Positions 33,386 through 42,176 of a stretch of DNA of 64,000 bases are shown piece after piece. Position 1 is the stretch's first letter. Every line of letters begins with the position of its first letter. Below the pieces are notes generated by a model. The model was not told the origin of the DNA and searched no databases. It saw only the letters and a program-made list of their open reading frames with translations. A program made the position numbers and the translations under genes. The stretch comes from Chitinophaga varians (GTDB lineage Bacteria; Bacteroidota; Bacteroidia; Chitinophagales; Chitinophagaceae), in NCBI RefSeq assembly GCF_014529945.1, contig NZ_JACVFB010000008.1, positions 372,001-436,000 of the forward strand. The letters are read 5' to 3'.

Positions 33386-35023
33386 TTAGTAGTCCATGCC
33401 CATACCGTGTCCACCACCTGGCATAGCAGGAGCAGCGGATTTAGGTTCTGGTTTGTCAGCGATTACGCATTCAGTGGTCAGCAGCATACCAGCGATGGAA
33501 GCAGCGTTTTCGAGTGCGATACGGCTCACTTTAGTTGGGTCGATAACACCGGCAGCCAGCATTTTTTCATATACTTCTGTGCGGGCGTTGAAACCGAAGT
33601 CACCTTTGCCTTCTTTCACTTTCTGAACAACGATGGAACCTTCGATACCAGCGTTAGCGGTGATTTGACGCAGCGGCTCTTCGATAGCGCGTTTGATGAT
33701 AGCGATACCGGTTTGTTCGTCGTTGTTGTCACCTTTCAGTTTTTCGAGAGATTCGATAGCGCGGATATAAGCCACACCACCGCCCGGAACGATGCCTTCT
33801 TCCACAGCAGCGCGGGTAGCGTGCAGGGCGTCATCTACGCGGTCTTTTTTCTCTTTCATTTCCACTTCGGTAGCAGCACCTACGTACAGTACAGCCACAC
33901 CACCGCTCAGTTTAGCGAGGCGTTCCTGCAGTTTTTCGCGGTCGTAGTCGGAAGTAGTTACTTCGATCTGTGCTTTGATCTGACCGATGCGGGCCTGAAT
34001 GTCTTTTTTCTGACCTTTACCACCCACAACGGTAGTATTGTCTTTATCGATGGTTACGGATTCAGCTTTACCCAGGTAAGTGAGGTCAGCATTTTCCAGT
34101 TTGTAACCTTGTTCTTCGCTGATAACGATACCACCGGTGAGGGTAGCGATGTCCTGCAGCATGTCTTTTCTTCTGTCACCGAAGCCAGGAGCTTTTACAG
34201 CAGCTACTTTCAGGGTACCACGCAGTTTGTTTACCACGAGGGTGGCCAGTGCTTCACCTTCCAGATCTTCGGAGATGATCACCAGCGGAGCGCCTTGTTG
34301 AGCTACTTTTTCCAGGATGTGCAGGATATCCTTCATGGTGCTGATCTTTTTGTCGTAGATCAGGATGTAAGGGTTCTGCAGTTCAGCCTGCATTTTTTCG
34401 CTGTTGGTGATGAAGTAAGGAGACAGGTAACCACGGTCGAACTGCATACCTTCTACTACTTCTACAGTAGTGTCGGTGCCTTTAGCTTCTTCTACAGTGA
34501 TCACACCGTCTTTGGTTACTTTCTTCATGGCTTCCGCGATCAGTTTACCGATTTCGGAGTCATTGTTAGCGGAGATAGAAGCAACCTGTTCGATTTTTTT
34601 GTTGTCGTTACCAACTTTTTCGGACTGTTTTTTCAGGTTTTCAACGATTGCTTTTACAGCTTTGTCGATACCACGTTTCAGGTCCATTGGGTTAGCACCG
34701 GCAGCCACGTTTTTCAGGCCTTCGCCAATGATAGCCTGTGCCAGTACGGTAGCAGTGGTAGTACCGTCACCAGCCAGGTCAGCGGTTTTGGAAGCAACTT
34801 CCTTCACCATCTGAGCGCCCATATTTTCGATAGCGTCTTCCAGTTCAATTTCTTTCGCAACGGTAACACCGTCTTTAGTTACGCCGGGAGCGCCGAATTT
34901 CTTTTCGATCACTACGTTACGGCCTTTAGGACCGAGGGTTACTTTTACTGCATCAGCCAGGGTATCAACACCCTTTTTCATTCTGTTGCGAGCTTCTATA
35001 TTGAAGAATAATTGTTTTGCCAT
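33386..35023 (-). CDS. groL: 60-kDa chaperonin GroEL
   Basis: 545 residues, full length. The N-terminal KQLFFNIEARNRMKKGVDTL is typical of Bacteroidota. ATP-binding GDGTTTATVLAQAI, hinge and apical segments and AAVEEGIVPGGGVAY are present, with a Gly/Met-rich tail (GGGHGMGMDY). It forms the double-ring folding cage with GroES in the cytoplasm. groES lies 56 bases upstream on the same strand. Codon use looks strongly biased, as expected for high expression. Confidence 0.98.
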   Translation of the reverse strand: MAKQLFFNIEARNRMKKGVDTLADAVKVTLGPKGRNVVIEKKFGAPGVTKDGVTVAKEIELEDAIENMGAQMVKEVASKTADLAGDGTTTATVLAQAIIGEGLKNVAAGANPMDLKRGIDKAVKAIVENLKKQSEKVGNDNKKIEQVASISANNDSEIGKLIAEAMKKVTKDGVITVEEAKGTDTTVEVVEGMQFDRGYLSPYFITNSEKMQAELQNPYILIYDKKISTMKDILHILEKVAQQGAPLVIISEDLEGEALATLVVNKLRGTLKVAAVKAPGFGDRRKDMLQDIATLTGGIVISEEQGYKLENADLTYLGKAESVTIDKDNTTVVGGKGQKKDIQARIGQIKAQIEVTTSDYDREKLQERLAKLSGGVAVLYVGAATEVEMKEKKDRVDDALHATRAAVEEGIVPGGGVAYIRAIESLEKLKGDNNDEQTGIAIIKRAIEEPLRQITANAGIEGSIVVQKVKEGKGDFGFNARTEVYEKMLAAGVIDPTKVSRIALENAASIAGMLLTTECVIADKPEPKSAAPAMPGGGHGMGMDY

Positions 35024-35079
35024 AATGCTCTAAGGATATTTAAAAGATTAGTTTTTACAATAACACAAACCGGCTGTTA

Positions 35080-35361
35080 TTAAACGATAGCCAGGATATC
35101 AGATTCTCTCATGATCAGGTAATCTTCGCCATCGATCGGCAGTTCCTGACCAGAGTATTTGCCATACAATACAGTGTCACCTACTTTTACAGTCACCGGC
35201 TCGTCTTTTTTACCAGGACCGGCGGCTACCACGGTTCCTTTTACGGGTTTTTCTTTTGCAGTATCAGGGATGATGATACCACCTGCGGTTTTCTCTTCAG
35301 CGGCTGCAGGTTTTACGATGATCCTGTCAGCTAATGGTTTAATACTTAATTTCTTAGCCAT
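35080..35361 (-). CDS. groS: 10-kDa co-chaperonin GroES
   Basis: 93 residues, full length. KPLADRIIVKPAAAEEKTAG, the mobile loop GGIIIPDTAKEKP and YGKYSGQELPIDGEDYLIM are all present. It caps the GroEL ring. First gene of groESL. No CIRCE palindrome (HrcA site) was found upstream. An imperfect inverted repeat (CCTTGGCA ... TGGCAAGG, about 35406-35430) lies 45-70 bases ahead of the start and might be regulatory. Confidence 0.98.
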   Translation of the reverse strand: MAKKLSIKPLADRIIVKPAAAEEKTAGGIIIPDTAKEKPVKGTVVAAGPGKKDEPVTVKVGDTVLYGKYSGQELPIDGEDYLIMRESDILAIV

Positions 35362-35523
35362 AGTAGTTTTTATTTAAAGAAAGTAGTTTGAATTGTGAAT
35401 GCACCTTGCCACGAGAATTATGCCAAGGCGTTTTTATGGTCAAAATTGCAGATTGCAAATGTAATACAGGCTTTCGTTACTGACAAATTATGACAGCCAG
35501 CAGGAAAAAATGACAGGTGGATC

Positions 35524-35628
35524 ATTTTCGAATTTAGATATTTTGATATTTTATTATTTGTTTTCATAACACAGGTTCCTTCCCGACTCAATGATCAAAT
35601 GTCCAAATGATCAAATATCCAAATTTTT
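35524..35628. repeat. intergenic inverted repeat of TTTAGATATTTTGATA / GATCAAATATCC words (divergent gap)
   Basis: Left words (AATTTAGATATTTTGATATT) oppose right words (GATCAAATGTCCAAAT, GATCAAATATCCAAAT) around a C/T-rich centre. It lies between the divergent groES and nusB genes and directly abuts the nusB -7 element. It is related to the words at 13861 and 53024. Confidence 0.65.
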
Positions 35629-35631
35629 GTC

Positions 35632-35639
35632 TAGTTTTG
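35632..35639 (+). promoter_or_regulatory. -7 element of the nusB promoter
   Basis: TAGTTTTG is an exact TAnnTTTG match. Transcription would start near 35646, leaving a 22-base leader before the ATG at 35668. Confidence 0.6.
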
Positions 35640-35667
35640 CGCCCTTATACCAGTTCTTTTTTATACG

Positions 35668-36597
35668 ATGATCAGTAGAAGAAATATCCGGGTTAAAGTA
35701 ATGCAGACACTTTATGCCCTGGAAACGATGGAGCAAAGCAATATTAAGCCGGGCACGGCTACAAAGCTTCTGAACGAGAAGCTGGACCAGACCTGCCAGA
35801 TCTTTACCTACTTACTTTATTCAGTGGTACAGGTGGCACAATACGCGGAAACTGATGCTCAGACCCGTGCTTCCAAACACTTACCCTCTGCCGAGGACCT
35901 GCAGGTGAATACAAAAATCGCAGGTAATGAATTCATTTATCAGATAACGAACGACCGGGGCTTTCAGGTAAATCTGGAACAGTGGAAAATGCGTCAGCTG
36001 ACAGACACTGACCTGATCAGAAAGCTTTATAATATACTGGTAGCCACCGACACCTATAAGGCTTACATCGCGGACGAAAGCCGCACCAAAGCCGGTGAAA
36101 AGGAAATACTGGAATATATCTATAAGGAAATACTGGCCAAAAACGAGCTGTTTATCCAACATATGGAAGACACCTTCCTGCACTGGAGCGACGATGAGGA
36201 GATGATGGCCATCCTGCTGGGCAACTATTTCAACAAGCCGCACCTGTTCAACTTTCTGCAACTGATCAGCAAGGAAAAACTGGACTATGCGCGGGAACTG
36301 CTGCTGACGGTGATCGACAAAAAGGAATATTGCCTGGAGCTGATCAAACCTAAGTTGCAAAACTGGGACCCGGAGCGTATCGCGGCGGTAGACATGCTGC
36401 TGATGGAAATGGGCGTTTGTGAATTCCTCTATTTCCCGACCATCCCGACCAAAGTGACCATCAACGAATACATCGATCTGGCCAAGGCGTACAGCACGCC
36501 ACAAAGCGGTCAGTTCATCAACGGTATCCTCGATAACATCCTGAAAGACCTTGAAAAAGAGTCGCTGGTGCAAAAACAGGACCGTCCGAAAAAGTAA
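35668..36597 (+). CDS. nusB: transcription antitermination factor NusB (long Bacteroidota form)
   Basis: 309 residues, about twice the E. coli length. The opening ISRRNIRVKVMQTLYALE is the usual NusB N-terminus. The extra region (~50-200) is helical and typical of the phylum. The C-terminal NusB/RsmB part has NWDPERIAAVDMLLMEMGVC, FPTIPTKVTINEYIDLAK and SGQFINGILDNIL. It binds boxA RNA with NusE (S10) for rRNA antitermination. First gene of a run with DUF1573, yajC and coaE. Confidence 0.95.
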   Translation: MISRRNIRVKVMQTLYALETMEQSNIKPGTATKLLNEKLDQTCQIFTYLLYSVVQVAQYAETDAQTRASKHLPSAEDLQVNTKIAGNEFIYQITNDRGFQVNLEQWKMRQLTDTDLIRKLYNILVATDTYKAYIADESRTKAGEKEILEYIYKEILAKNELFIQHMEDTFLHWSDDEEMMAILLGNYFNKPHLFNFLQLISKEKLDYARELLLTVIDKKEYCLELIKPKLQNWDPERIAAVDMLLMEMGVCEFLYFPTIPTKVTINEYIDLAKAYSTPQSGQFINGILDNILKDLEKESLVQKQDRPKK

Positions 36598-36634
36598 GTG
36601 GAATGCAGTATTTTTAGGCCAAAACAACACCATT

Positions 36635-37084
36635 ATGAAAACACTGCTCTGTTTCCTTACCTGTGGCACCCTCTTAATGGCTGCCTGTAATAACCAACCG
36701 GCAAAAGACAAGACCGCTGCCGCTGGTCAAACCGCTGCTTCCGGCAATACGGCTGAAGCCGGCAAAGCATCAGATCTTACTTTTGAAGAAAAGGTGCATA
36801 ACTTTGGGGATATCACCCAGGGAGAAAAGGTGGAATATTCCTTTAAATTTACCAACACCGGCACCAGCCCGCTGGTAATTGAAGACGCCATCTCCAGCTG
36901 TGGCTGCACGGTGCCTGAATGGCCCAAACAGCCCATCAAACCGGGAGAATCCGGCTTTATGAAGGTTATATTCGACAGTCATGGGAAATCTGGCTATACC
37001 GAGAAAGAGATATCCATCAAAACCAACCGGGACGGTGGTTATCAGGTAGGCCCTAAAATCCAGTGTAATATCATTACAAAATAA
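36635..37084 (+). CDS. DUF1573 family lipoprotein
   Basis: 149 residues from the ATG at 36635. The earlier in-frame ATG at 36551 would lie inside nusB and spoil the signal. Lipoprotein signal with LMAAC, C18, then an Ala/Thr-rich linker and a DUF1573 Ig-like domain: HNFGDITQGEKVEYSFKFTN, then SSCGCTVPEWPKQPIKPGES. The S-S-C-G-C pair is a family hallmark. Function unknown; probably periplasmic or surface-exposed. It lies 37 bases after nusB, same operon. Confidence 0.92.
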   Translation: MKTLLCFLTCGTLLMAACNNQPAKDKTAAAGQTAASGNTAEAGKASDLTFEEKVHNFGDITQGEKVEYSFKFTNTGTSPLVIEDAISSCGCTVPEWPKQPIKPGESGFMKVIFDSHGKSGYTEKEISIKTNRDGGYQVGPKIQCNIITK

Positions 37085-37121
37085 GCGCTGTATTAGGCAA
37101 ACTATTTAAATCAATTTATCG

Positions 37122-37469
37122 ATGAACATCATGAACATTTTACTGATGGGGCCGTCACAAGGCGGTGCGCAAGGCGGTAGCCCAATGATTTCTATCCTGT
37201 TTTTTGGCGGTATGATCCTGATCATGTGGCTTTTTATGATCCGTCCTCAAACCAAAAAAGCCAAACAACAGAAACAATTCATTGACAATTTGAGAGAAGG
37301 TGATAAAATCGTGACCATTGCCGGCATCCACGGTAAAGTGAAAAAAATAAACGACAATAACACCCTGGTAGTGGAAGTTAGTCCTGGTACCAGCTTTACG
37401 ATCGAACGCTCTGCCATCAGCATGGAGTACACCTCCGCTCAACAGCAGAAACCGGCCGAAACCAAATAA
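37122..37469 (+). CDS. yajC: preprotein translocase subunit YajC
   Basis: 115 residues. One N-terminal transmembrane helix (SILFFGGMILIMWLFMI) followed by RPQTKKAKQQKQFIDNLREG and the KIVTIAGIHGKVKKI core, the standard YajC pattern. It associates with SecDF-YidC in the inner membrane; the secDF gene is nearby at 38775 on the other strand. A second in-frame ATG at 37131 is a possible start. A terminator follows directly. Confidence 0.93.
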   Translation: MNIMNILLMGPSQGGAQGGSPMISILFFGGMILIMWLFMIRPQTKKAKQQKQFIDNLREGDKIVTIAGIHGKVKKINDNNTLVVEVSPGTSFTIERSAISMEYTSAQQQKPAETK

Positions 37470-37490
37470 GCTATCAACAAACTATGATAA

Positions 37491-37523
37491 AAAAAATCCC
37501 GGCCATCATGTCCGGGATTTTTT
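37491..37523 (+). terminator. terminator of the nusB-yajC unit
   Basis: The 12-bp stem AAAAAATCCCGG / CCGGGATTTTTT carries T-rich flanks on both sides. Confidence 0.88.
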
Positions 37524-37563
37524 TTATCGTAGTTTTCCGTATTGACTCATTCATCTGGACTTT

Positions 37564-38157
37564 ATGTTAAAGGTAGGCATCACCGGTGGTATCGGTTCCG
37601 GTAAAAGCACCGTCAGCAAAATATTTGAACTACTGGGCATCCCCGTGTACTACGCGGACGATCGCGCCAAAGATATCCTGGTCAGGGACCAGGAACTGGC
37701 TGCGGCCGTACGCCAGCACTTTGGCCCGGAAACCTATGACGCCAGTGGTATGCTGAACCGCAAATATCTTGGCAACATCGTGTTCAACGATAAAGATAAA
37801 CTGGCGTTACTCAACTCCCTGGTACATCCTGCCACTATCCGTGACTCCAACCTCTGGGCCAGCCAGCAACAAGCGCCCTATGTGCTGAAAGAAGCCGCGC
37901 TGCTGTTTGAATCCGAGTCGTTCCACTACCTCGACAAAATCATCGGCGTATACGCCCCACAACCCCTGCGTATCCTGCGGGTGATGAAACGCGACAACAC
38001 TACCCGGGAAGAAGTGCTGGCCCGTATGCACAAACAAATCGATGAAAAGATCAAAATGCGTTTGTGCGATTACGTTATCCAGAACGATGAACAGCAACTG
38101 GTGATCCCACAGGTGCTGGCCCTTCATGAACAACTGCTGCAGCTGGCCGCCACCTGA
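37564..38157 (+). CDS. coaE: dephospho-CoA kinase
   Basis: 197 residues, full length. P-loop GITGGIGSGKSTVSK, then IPVYYADDRAKDIL with the acidic substrate site, and VLARMHKQIDEKIK (the lid and adenine region). It phosphorylates the 3' hydroxyl of dephospho-CoA, the last CoA step, after CoaD (15148). The nusB-DUF1573-yajC-coaE order is a recurrent Bacteroidota neighbourhood, although a terminator precedes this gene here. Confidence 0.95.
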   Translation: MLKVGITGGIGSGKSTVSKIFELLGIPVYYADDRAKDILVRDQELAAAVRQHFGPETYDASGMLNRKYLGNIVFNDKDKLALLNSLVHPATIRDSNLWASQQQAPYVLKEAALLFESESFHYLDKIIGVYAPQPLRILRVMKRDNTTREEVLARMHKQIDEKIKMRLCDYVIQNDEQQLVIPQVLALHEQLLQLAAT

Positions 38158-38202
38158 GGTTACCTGGTGTATAGCAGCTCCCCTACTCCTGTGGCTTTTC
38201 CC

Positions 38203-38210
38203 TACCTTTG
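38203..38210 (+). promoter_or_regulatory. -7 element of the HesB/IscA-like gene
   Basis: TACCTTTG matches TAnnTTTG. Transcription would start near 38217, 11 bases before the ATG at 38228. Confidence 0.5.
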
Positions 38211-38227
38211 GGAAAAAATAAGAAGCC

Positions 38228-38527
38228 ATGGCTACCACCTTTACCGCTCCCCTGCAACTCACCGACAATGCCGCTGCCGTCGTAAAACAACTGCTGCAGG
38301 GCAACGTGGAAGCGCCTTACCTGCGCATTGGCGTAAAAGGCGGGGGATGTTCCGGCATGGGTTATATGCTGGGATTTGATGCCCTCGGGGAAGATGATGA
38401 TTTGTTCGATATTGCCGGTATCCCGGTGATCATTAAGAAAGCACATGGCATGTACCTCGTAGGGCTGGAAGTGGATTACCAGGAGCAGGAAGATGCCAGG
38501 GGGTTCGTATTCCGCAAACCGGAATAA
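38228..38527 (+). CDS. HesB/IscA-like protein lacking the C-terminal cysteine pair
   Basis: 99 residues. The HesB/IscA fold is clear: LTDNAAAVVKQLLQ, LRIGVKGGGCSGMGYMLGFD with the first conserved cysteine C41, then GMYLVGLEVDYQEQEDARGF. A-type Fe-S carriers normally end with a C-G-C motif that supplies two more ligands. Here the protein stops after RGFVFRKPE. The codons right after the stop read TGC GGC TCC TCA, which would encode C-G-S-S. Either a nonsense change removed the motif or the resemblance is chance. Without the pair it may not carry clusters in the usual way. Confidence 0.82.
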   Translation: MATTFTAPLQLTDNAAAVVKQLLQGNVEAPYLRIGVKGGGCSGMGYMLGFDALGEDDDLFDIAGIPVIIKKAHGMYLVGLEVDYQEQEDARGFVFRKPE

Positions 38528-38545
38528 TGCGGCTCCTCACGGGTT

Positions 38546-38565
38546 CCCAGGGCTGAAGCCCTGGG
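38546..38565. repeat. REP-like palindrome
   Basis: CCCAGGGCT / AGCCCTGGG has a 2-base loop and is followed by CTACG. It resembles short palindromes scattered in many bacterial genomes. It lies just beyond the HesB-like gene. Confidence 0.6.
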
Positions 38566-38587
38566 CTACGATGTGATTCAGGCGTGT

Positions 38588-38660
38588 TTATGCGGCAGCA
38601 TGCTGATCAAAAATGGCCCATGTTCTTCAGTAGTTTTTATGCCGCAGCATGCTGATCAAA
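38588..38660. repeat. 24-bp direct repeat pair
   Basis: Two copies of TTATGC(G/C)GCAGCATGCTGATCAAA, at 38588-38611 and 38637-38660, differ at one base and start 49 bases apart. Each contains the palindromes GCATGC and TGATCA. No gene is seen here. Confidence 0.75.
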
Positions 38661-38710
38661 CTTGTTGATGTGCTTCTGATCTGTTTATTATAGCTTATAA
38701 CTTACTACAT

Positions 38711-38745
38711 AAAAAAGCCTGCTATGTAACATAGCAGGCTTTTTT
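38711..38745. terminator. bidirectional terminator between the HesB-like gene and secDF
   Basis: The 15-bp stem AAAAAAGCCTGCTAT / ATAGCAGGCTTTTTT is perfect with T runs on both strands. Confidence 0.92.
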
Positions 38746-38774
38746 GTCAAACATATTTTTCAGCTATCACTTAC

Positions 38775-41700
38775 TTATTTGGTAGCGGGTGTTGCTTTCT
38801 TTTCAGTAATGGCAACAGCGTCGCTTTCGTTGGACAGCTGGTTTTTCTTGTCGAAGTCAACCAGTACCGGTGCAGCCACGAAGATGGAAGAGTAGGTACC
38901 GGTGATAACGCCGATCAGCATGGCAAAGGCGAAACCGCGGGTTACTTCACCACCGAAGATGAACAGTACCAGGATGGTCAGGAATACGGTGAGGGACGTC
39001 ATAATGGTACGGCTCAGGGTATCGTTGATCGCTTTGTTGATCACGGTATCTCTGTCTCTGCCGTGTACACCGGTTTTGAAGTACTCACGGATACGGTCGA
39101 ACACGATCACGGTATCGTTCATGGAGAAGCCGATAACGGTGAGGATCGCCGCGATGAAGTGCTGGTCGATTTCCAGGGTGAAAGGAACGATGTCTTTACA
39201 CCAGGAGAACACAGCCAGTGTCAGCAACACGTCGTGCAGCAGGGAGAAGATAGTGCCGATAGAGTACTGCCATTTGCTGAATCGGATCAGGATGTACACG
39301 AAGATCACAAGGATAGACAGTATGGTAGCTTTTACCGCACCGGCGCGCAAGTCGTCGGAGATAGTAGGCGATACCGTCTGAGAGCCCACCACATAACGGG
39401 TATTGAACACGTCCTGTGTAACGCTCGCTTCGTAGTATGGTTTCAGGCCATGATACAGTTTGGTGATCACTTCCTGATCAACCGCCAGGCTCTGCTGCTC
39501 AATTTTATAAGCAGTAGTGATGCTCAGCTGGTTGGTGTTACCGATAGTTTTTACGAATACTTCACCATCAAATTCTTTCTTCAGCACGTCAGCCACTTGC
39601 TGTCTGTTCATTGGTTTTTCAAAGCGAACCGTGAAGCTACGACCACCGGAGAAGTCGATACCGTGGTCGAAACCATGGAAGAAGGAAGTGATACCACCTA
39701 CTGCCACGATAGCAGAGATGATGTAAGCGTATTTACGTTTGCCTACGAAGTCGAAGGCAGCGTGTTTGAAGATTTTCTGAGAGATCGGCGTGAAATACTC
39801 GAAGTGTCTTTTCTTGTTAGTCCACCAGTCGGTGATCATACGGGATACGAGGATACCGCAGAACAGGGACAGGAGCAGACCGATGATCTGGGTGGTAGCA
39901 AAGCCGAGAACCGGGCCCAGACCGAAGTAGAACAGGATGAACGCTGTGAGCAGGGAGGTAACGTGACCGTCGAGTACAGGTGCATAAGAGCGTTTGTAAC
40001 CGAGGGAGATCGCGTCCGGATAGCTCTTGCCGTGCGTCAGTTCGTCCTTGATCCTTTCAAAGATAATTACGTTGGTGTCCACGGCCATACCGATGGTCAG
40101 TACCAGACCGGCGATGCCCGCCATGGTGAGGGTAGCTCCGAGGGAGGCGAGGATACCGAAGGTGAACAGCAGGTTGAGTACCAGTGCGATGTTGGCAACC
40201 CAGCCGGCGCTGTTATAATACACCAGCATCAGTACGAAGATGATCACGAAGGAGATCATGAAGGATTTAGCACCGGCAGCGATAGATTCGGCGCCGAGGG
40301 TAGGTCCTACGATCTGTTCCTGTACGATGCGTGCAGGTGCAGGCATTTTACCGGACTTCAGGATATTGGCCAGGTCATTGGCTTCTTCCATGGTAAAGCT
40401 ACCGCTGATAGAAGAACGACCACCGGCGATTTCGCCCTGGATGGAAGGTGCAGAGTAAACGATGTTATCGAGAACGATGGCAACGAAGTTCAGGGTGGAA
40501 GGATCTTTCGGGTTGGCAGGGGCCAGTTCACCGGTCAGTTTTTTCCACTCGTGAGCACCTACGTTGTCCATAGTCATGCTGATTTCCGGCTGGTTGTCCG
40601 GACCAACGTCCTGACGGGCGTCAACGATCCTTTCGCCGCCTACACGGGGTGCAGGGTTAGCAGGATTTACTTTCAGCGCGTAGATGGCCAGCGGGCCGTG
40701 TTTGTCTTCCTTGTTTTCCGGGCCGAAAGCGAATACCGCGTCTTTAGGCAGGATAGCCTGAACAGCCGGAATACGCAGGTATTGGCGGAAAATGGCAGTG
40801 TCCTTAGGCAGGATACGGCCGATAGAAGAGCTGGGGATCAGGGTGCCAGACTGCGGGTCGAGCATCGGGATCATGATCGCGAACAGCGGATTTTGTTTGC
40901 GTTGTTCAGCGAACAGTTGTTCCTGAGAGGCTTTAGCAGAATCTTTAACGCCTTTTCCGGTATCTTTTTTAGCCAGGTAGTCGCTCAGTTTACCTTCCTT
41001 GGCGGAATCAGCTGGAGTAGCTTTGGTATCAGCAGCGGCAGTAGCATTGGTGGAGTCGGTGGTAGCAGGAGTTGCCGGTTTGGCAGCATTACCGCTTTGT
41101 GCATTCCTGATGGCTTCGTTCATCGGGTTCAGCACGTTCTGGAAGAATTCAGGGCTGTTTTTGTACACCTCACGGAATTCCAGGTTGGCGGTAGCCTGCA
41201 GGTATTTGCGTACACGTTCAGCATTGTCCACGCCAGCCAGTTCCACAGAGATCAGGCCTTTATTTTCATCGAGGCTGATATTGGGTTGGGCCACACCGAA
41301 TTTATCGATACGTTTTTGCAGTACGATATAGGTGTTTTTGATGGCAGCATGAGATTCCTTACGGATCATGTCCAGCACCTGCTGGTTAGAGGAGTTGAAG
41401 TTGATATCCTTCTGGTAGGCGTTGGCGAAGATGGTAGCCAGACGGCCCTGAGGAGCTACTTCAGCGTATGTTTGCCCGAACAAAGTAACAAAATCAGCCT
41501 GGTTGGTATTTTTGCGTTGTTCAGCCAGTTCCAGCGCTTTGTTAAATGCAGGATCCTTGGATTGACCGGCGAGGGCGCGGATAACGTCTTCCACGCTTAC
41601 TTCCAGTACCACGTTCATACCACCTACCAGGTCGAGGCCCAGATTCAGTTCTTTTTCTTTAGCCTTGGTGTAGGTAACGTACCATGGAAACCCTGCAATC

Positions 41701-41960
41701 TGTTTATTGCTGGTGCTGTCCACGATCTCTTGTCTTCTTTGTTTGGTGAATCCTTTCAGCGTGTCAGAATAGAAGGCCTGCAGTTCTTTGCTACCCGGAT
41801 ATTTCTGTTCAGGTGTAGGGAATTGTTTGGCTACATCGGTCTCGGCCTGCCGCTCTATCTTCTTCTCATAGTTCCGCACCAAAAACGTGAAGGACAGTTG
41901 ATACAAAGAGATAAGGATCAGTGCGATGGCAAAAAATCTTACCAGTCCTTTTAGTTGCAT
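38775..41960 (-). CDS. secDF: protein translocase SecDF (fused)
   Basis: 1061 residues from the ATG at 41960; the in-frame ATG at 42005 lies upstream of the predicted transcript start. SecD (about 1-690) and SecF (about 740-1061) are in one chain, twelve transmembrane helices. Landmarks are GLDLVGGMNVVLEVSVEDV, ILKSGKMPAPARIVQEQ, GMAVDTNVIIFERIKDEL and in the SecF half GIDFSGGRSFTVRF and GFSMNDTVIVFDRIRE. A disordered Ala/Lys/Thr-rich insert lies in the first periplasmic domain (~300-365). It uses the proton gradient to pull preproteins out of SecYEG. Confidence 0.96.
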   Translation of the reverse strand: MQLKGLVRFFAIALILISLYQLSFTFLVRNYEKKIERQAETDVAKQFPTPEQKYPGSKELQAFYSDTLKGFTKQRRQEIVDSTSNKQIAGFPWYVTYTKAKEKELNLGLDLVGGMNVVLEVSVEDVIRALAGQSKDPAFNKALELAEQRKNTNQADFVTLFGQTYAEVAPQGRLATIFANAYQKDINFNSSNQQVLDMIRKESHAAIKNTYIVLQKRIDKFGVAQPNISLDENKGLISVELAGVDNAERVRKYLQATANLEFREVYKNSPEFFQNVLNPMNEAIRNAQSGNAAKPATPATTDSTNATAAADTKATPADSAKEGKLSDYLAKKDTGKGVKDSAKASQEQLFAEQRKQNPLFAIMIPMLDPQSGTLIPSSSIGRILPKDTAIFRQYLRIPAVQAILPKDAVFAFGPENKEDKHGPLAIYALKVNPANPAPRVGGERIVDARQDVGPDNQPEISMTMDNVGAHEWKKLTGELAPANPKDPSTLNFVAIVLDNIVYSAPSIQGEIAGGRSSISGSFTMEEANDLANILKSGKMPAPARIVQEQIVGPTLGAESIAAGAKSFMISFVIIFVLMLVYYNSAGWVANIALVLNLLFTFGILASLGATLTMAGIAGLVLTIGMAVDTNVIIFERIKDELTHGKSYPDAISLGYKRSYAPVLDGHVTSLLTAFILFYFGLGPVLGFATTQIIGLLLSLFCGILVSRMITDWWTNKKRHFEYFTPISQKIFKHAAFDFVGKRKYAYIISAIVAVGGITSFFHGFDHGIDFSGGRSFTVRFEKPMNRQQVADVLKKEFDGEVFVKTIGNTNQLSITTAYKIEQQSLAVDQEVITKLYHGLKPYYEASVTQDVFNTRYVVGSQTVSPTISDDLRAGAVKATILSILVIFVYILIRFSKWQYSIGTIFSLLHDVLLTLAVFSWCKDIVPFTLEIDQHFIAAILTVIGFSMNDTVIVFDRIREYFKTGVHGRDRDTVINKAINDTLSRTIMTSLTVFLTILVLFIFGGEVTRGFAFAMLIGVITGTYSSIFVAAPVLVDFDKKNQLSNESDAVAITEKKATPATK

Positions 41961-42002
41961 GTTGTTTGTTTCGGGTTTATAATAAAAAAATTTTAAGAGT
42001 TG

Positions 42003-42010
42003 CAAAGATA
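42003..42010 (-). promoter_or_regulatory. -7 element of the secDF promoter
   Basis: TATCTTTG on the minus strand would start transcription near 41996, giving a ~36-base leader to the ATG at 41960. It also disqualifies the upstream ATG at 42005. Confidence 0.55.
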
Positions 42011-42176
42011 GAATTTAAATTGATATATTAAAGCCCTTGTTAAAAGAGGCGCAAAATCAATATGTGATTGACTTTACGGGCTTGGTGACATCCACTTTTC
42101 TAAATCCGCGATTCTGGTTTTTTCCTGTTTTTAGGAATATTTCTTTGCTTTACACTCATGTAATACCGACAAATAT

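Noticed and set aside
35362..35523. CIRCE heat-shock operator ahead of groES
   Set aside because: No TTAGCACTC-N9-GAGTGCTAA pattern is present; only an imperfect CCTTGGCA/TGGCAAGG pair was seen, which is not enough for a call.
39063..41954. 963-codon open frame antisense to secDF
   Set aside because: It lies entirely opposite a well-conserved gene, its translation lacks any recognisable fold, and such long antisense frames follow from the codon choice of the real gene. The same applies to antisense frames opposite groEL (33407-35011), valS (24385-25971), the mutase (47289-48746), lpdA (59631-60878) and the aminotransferase (44426-45598).
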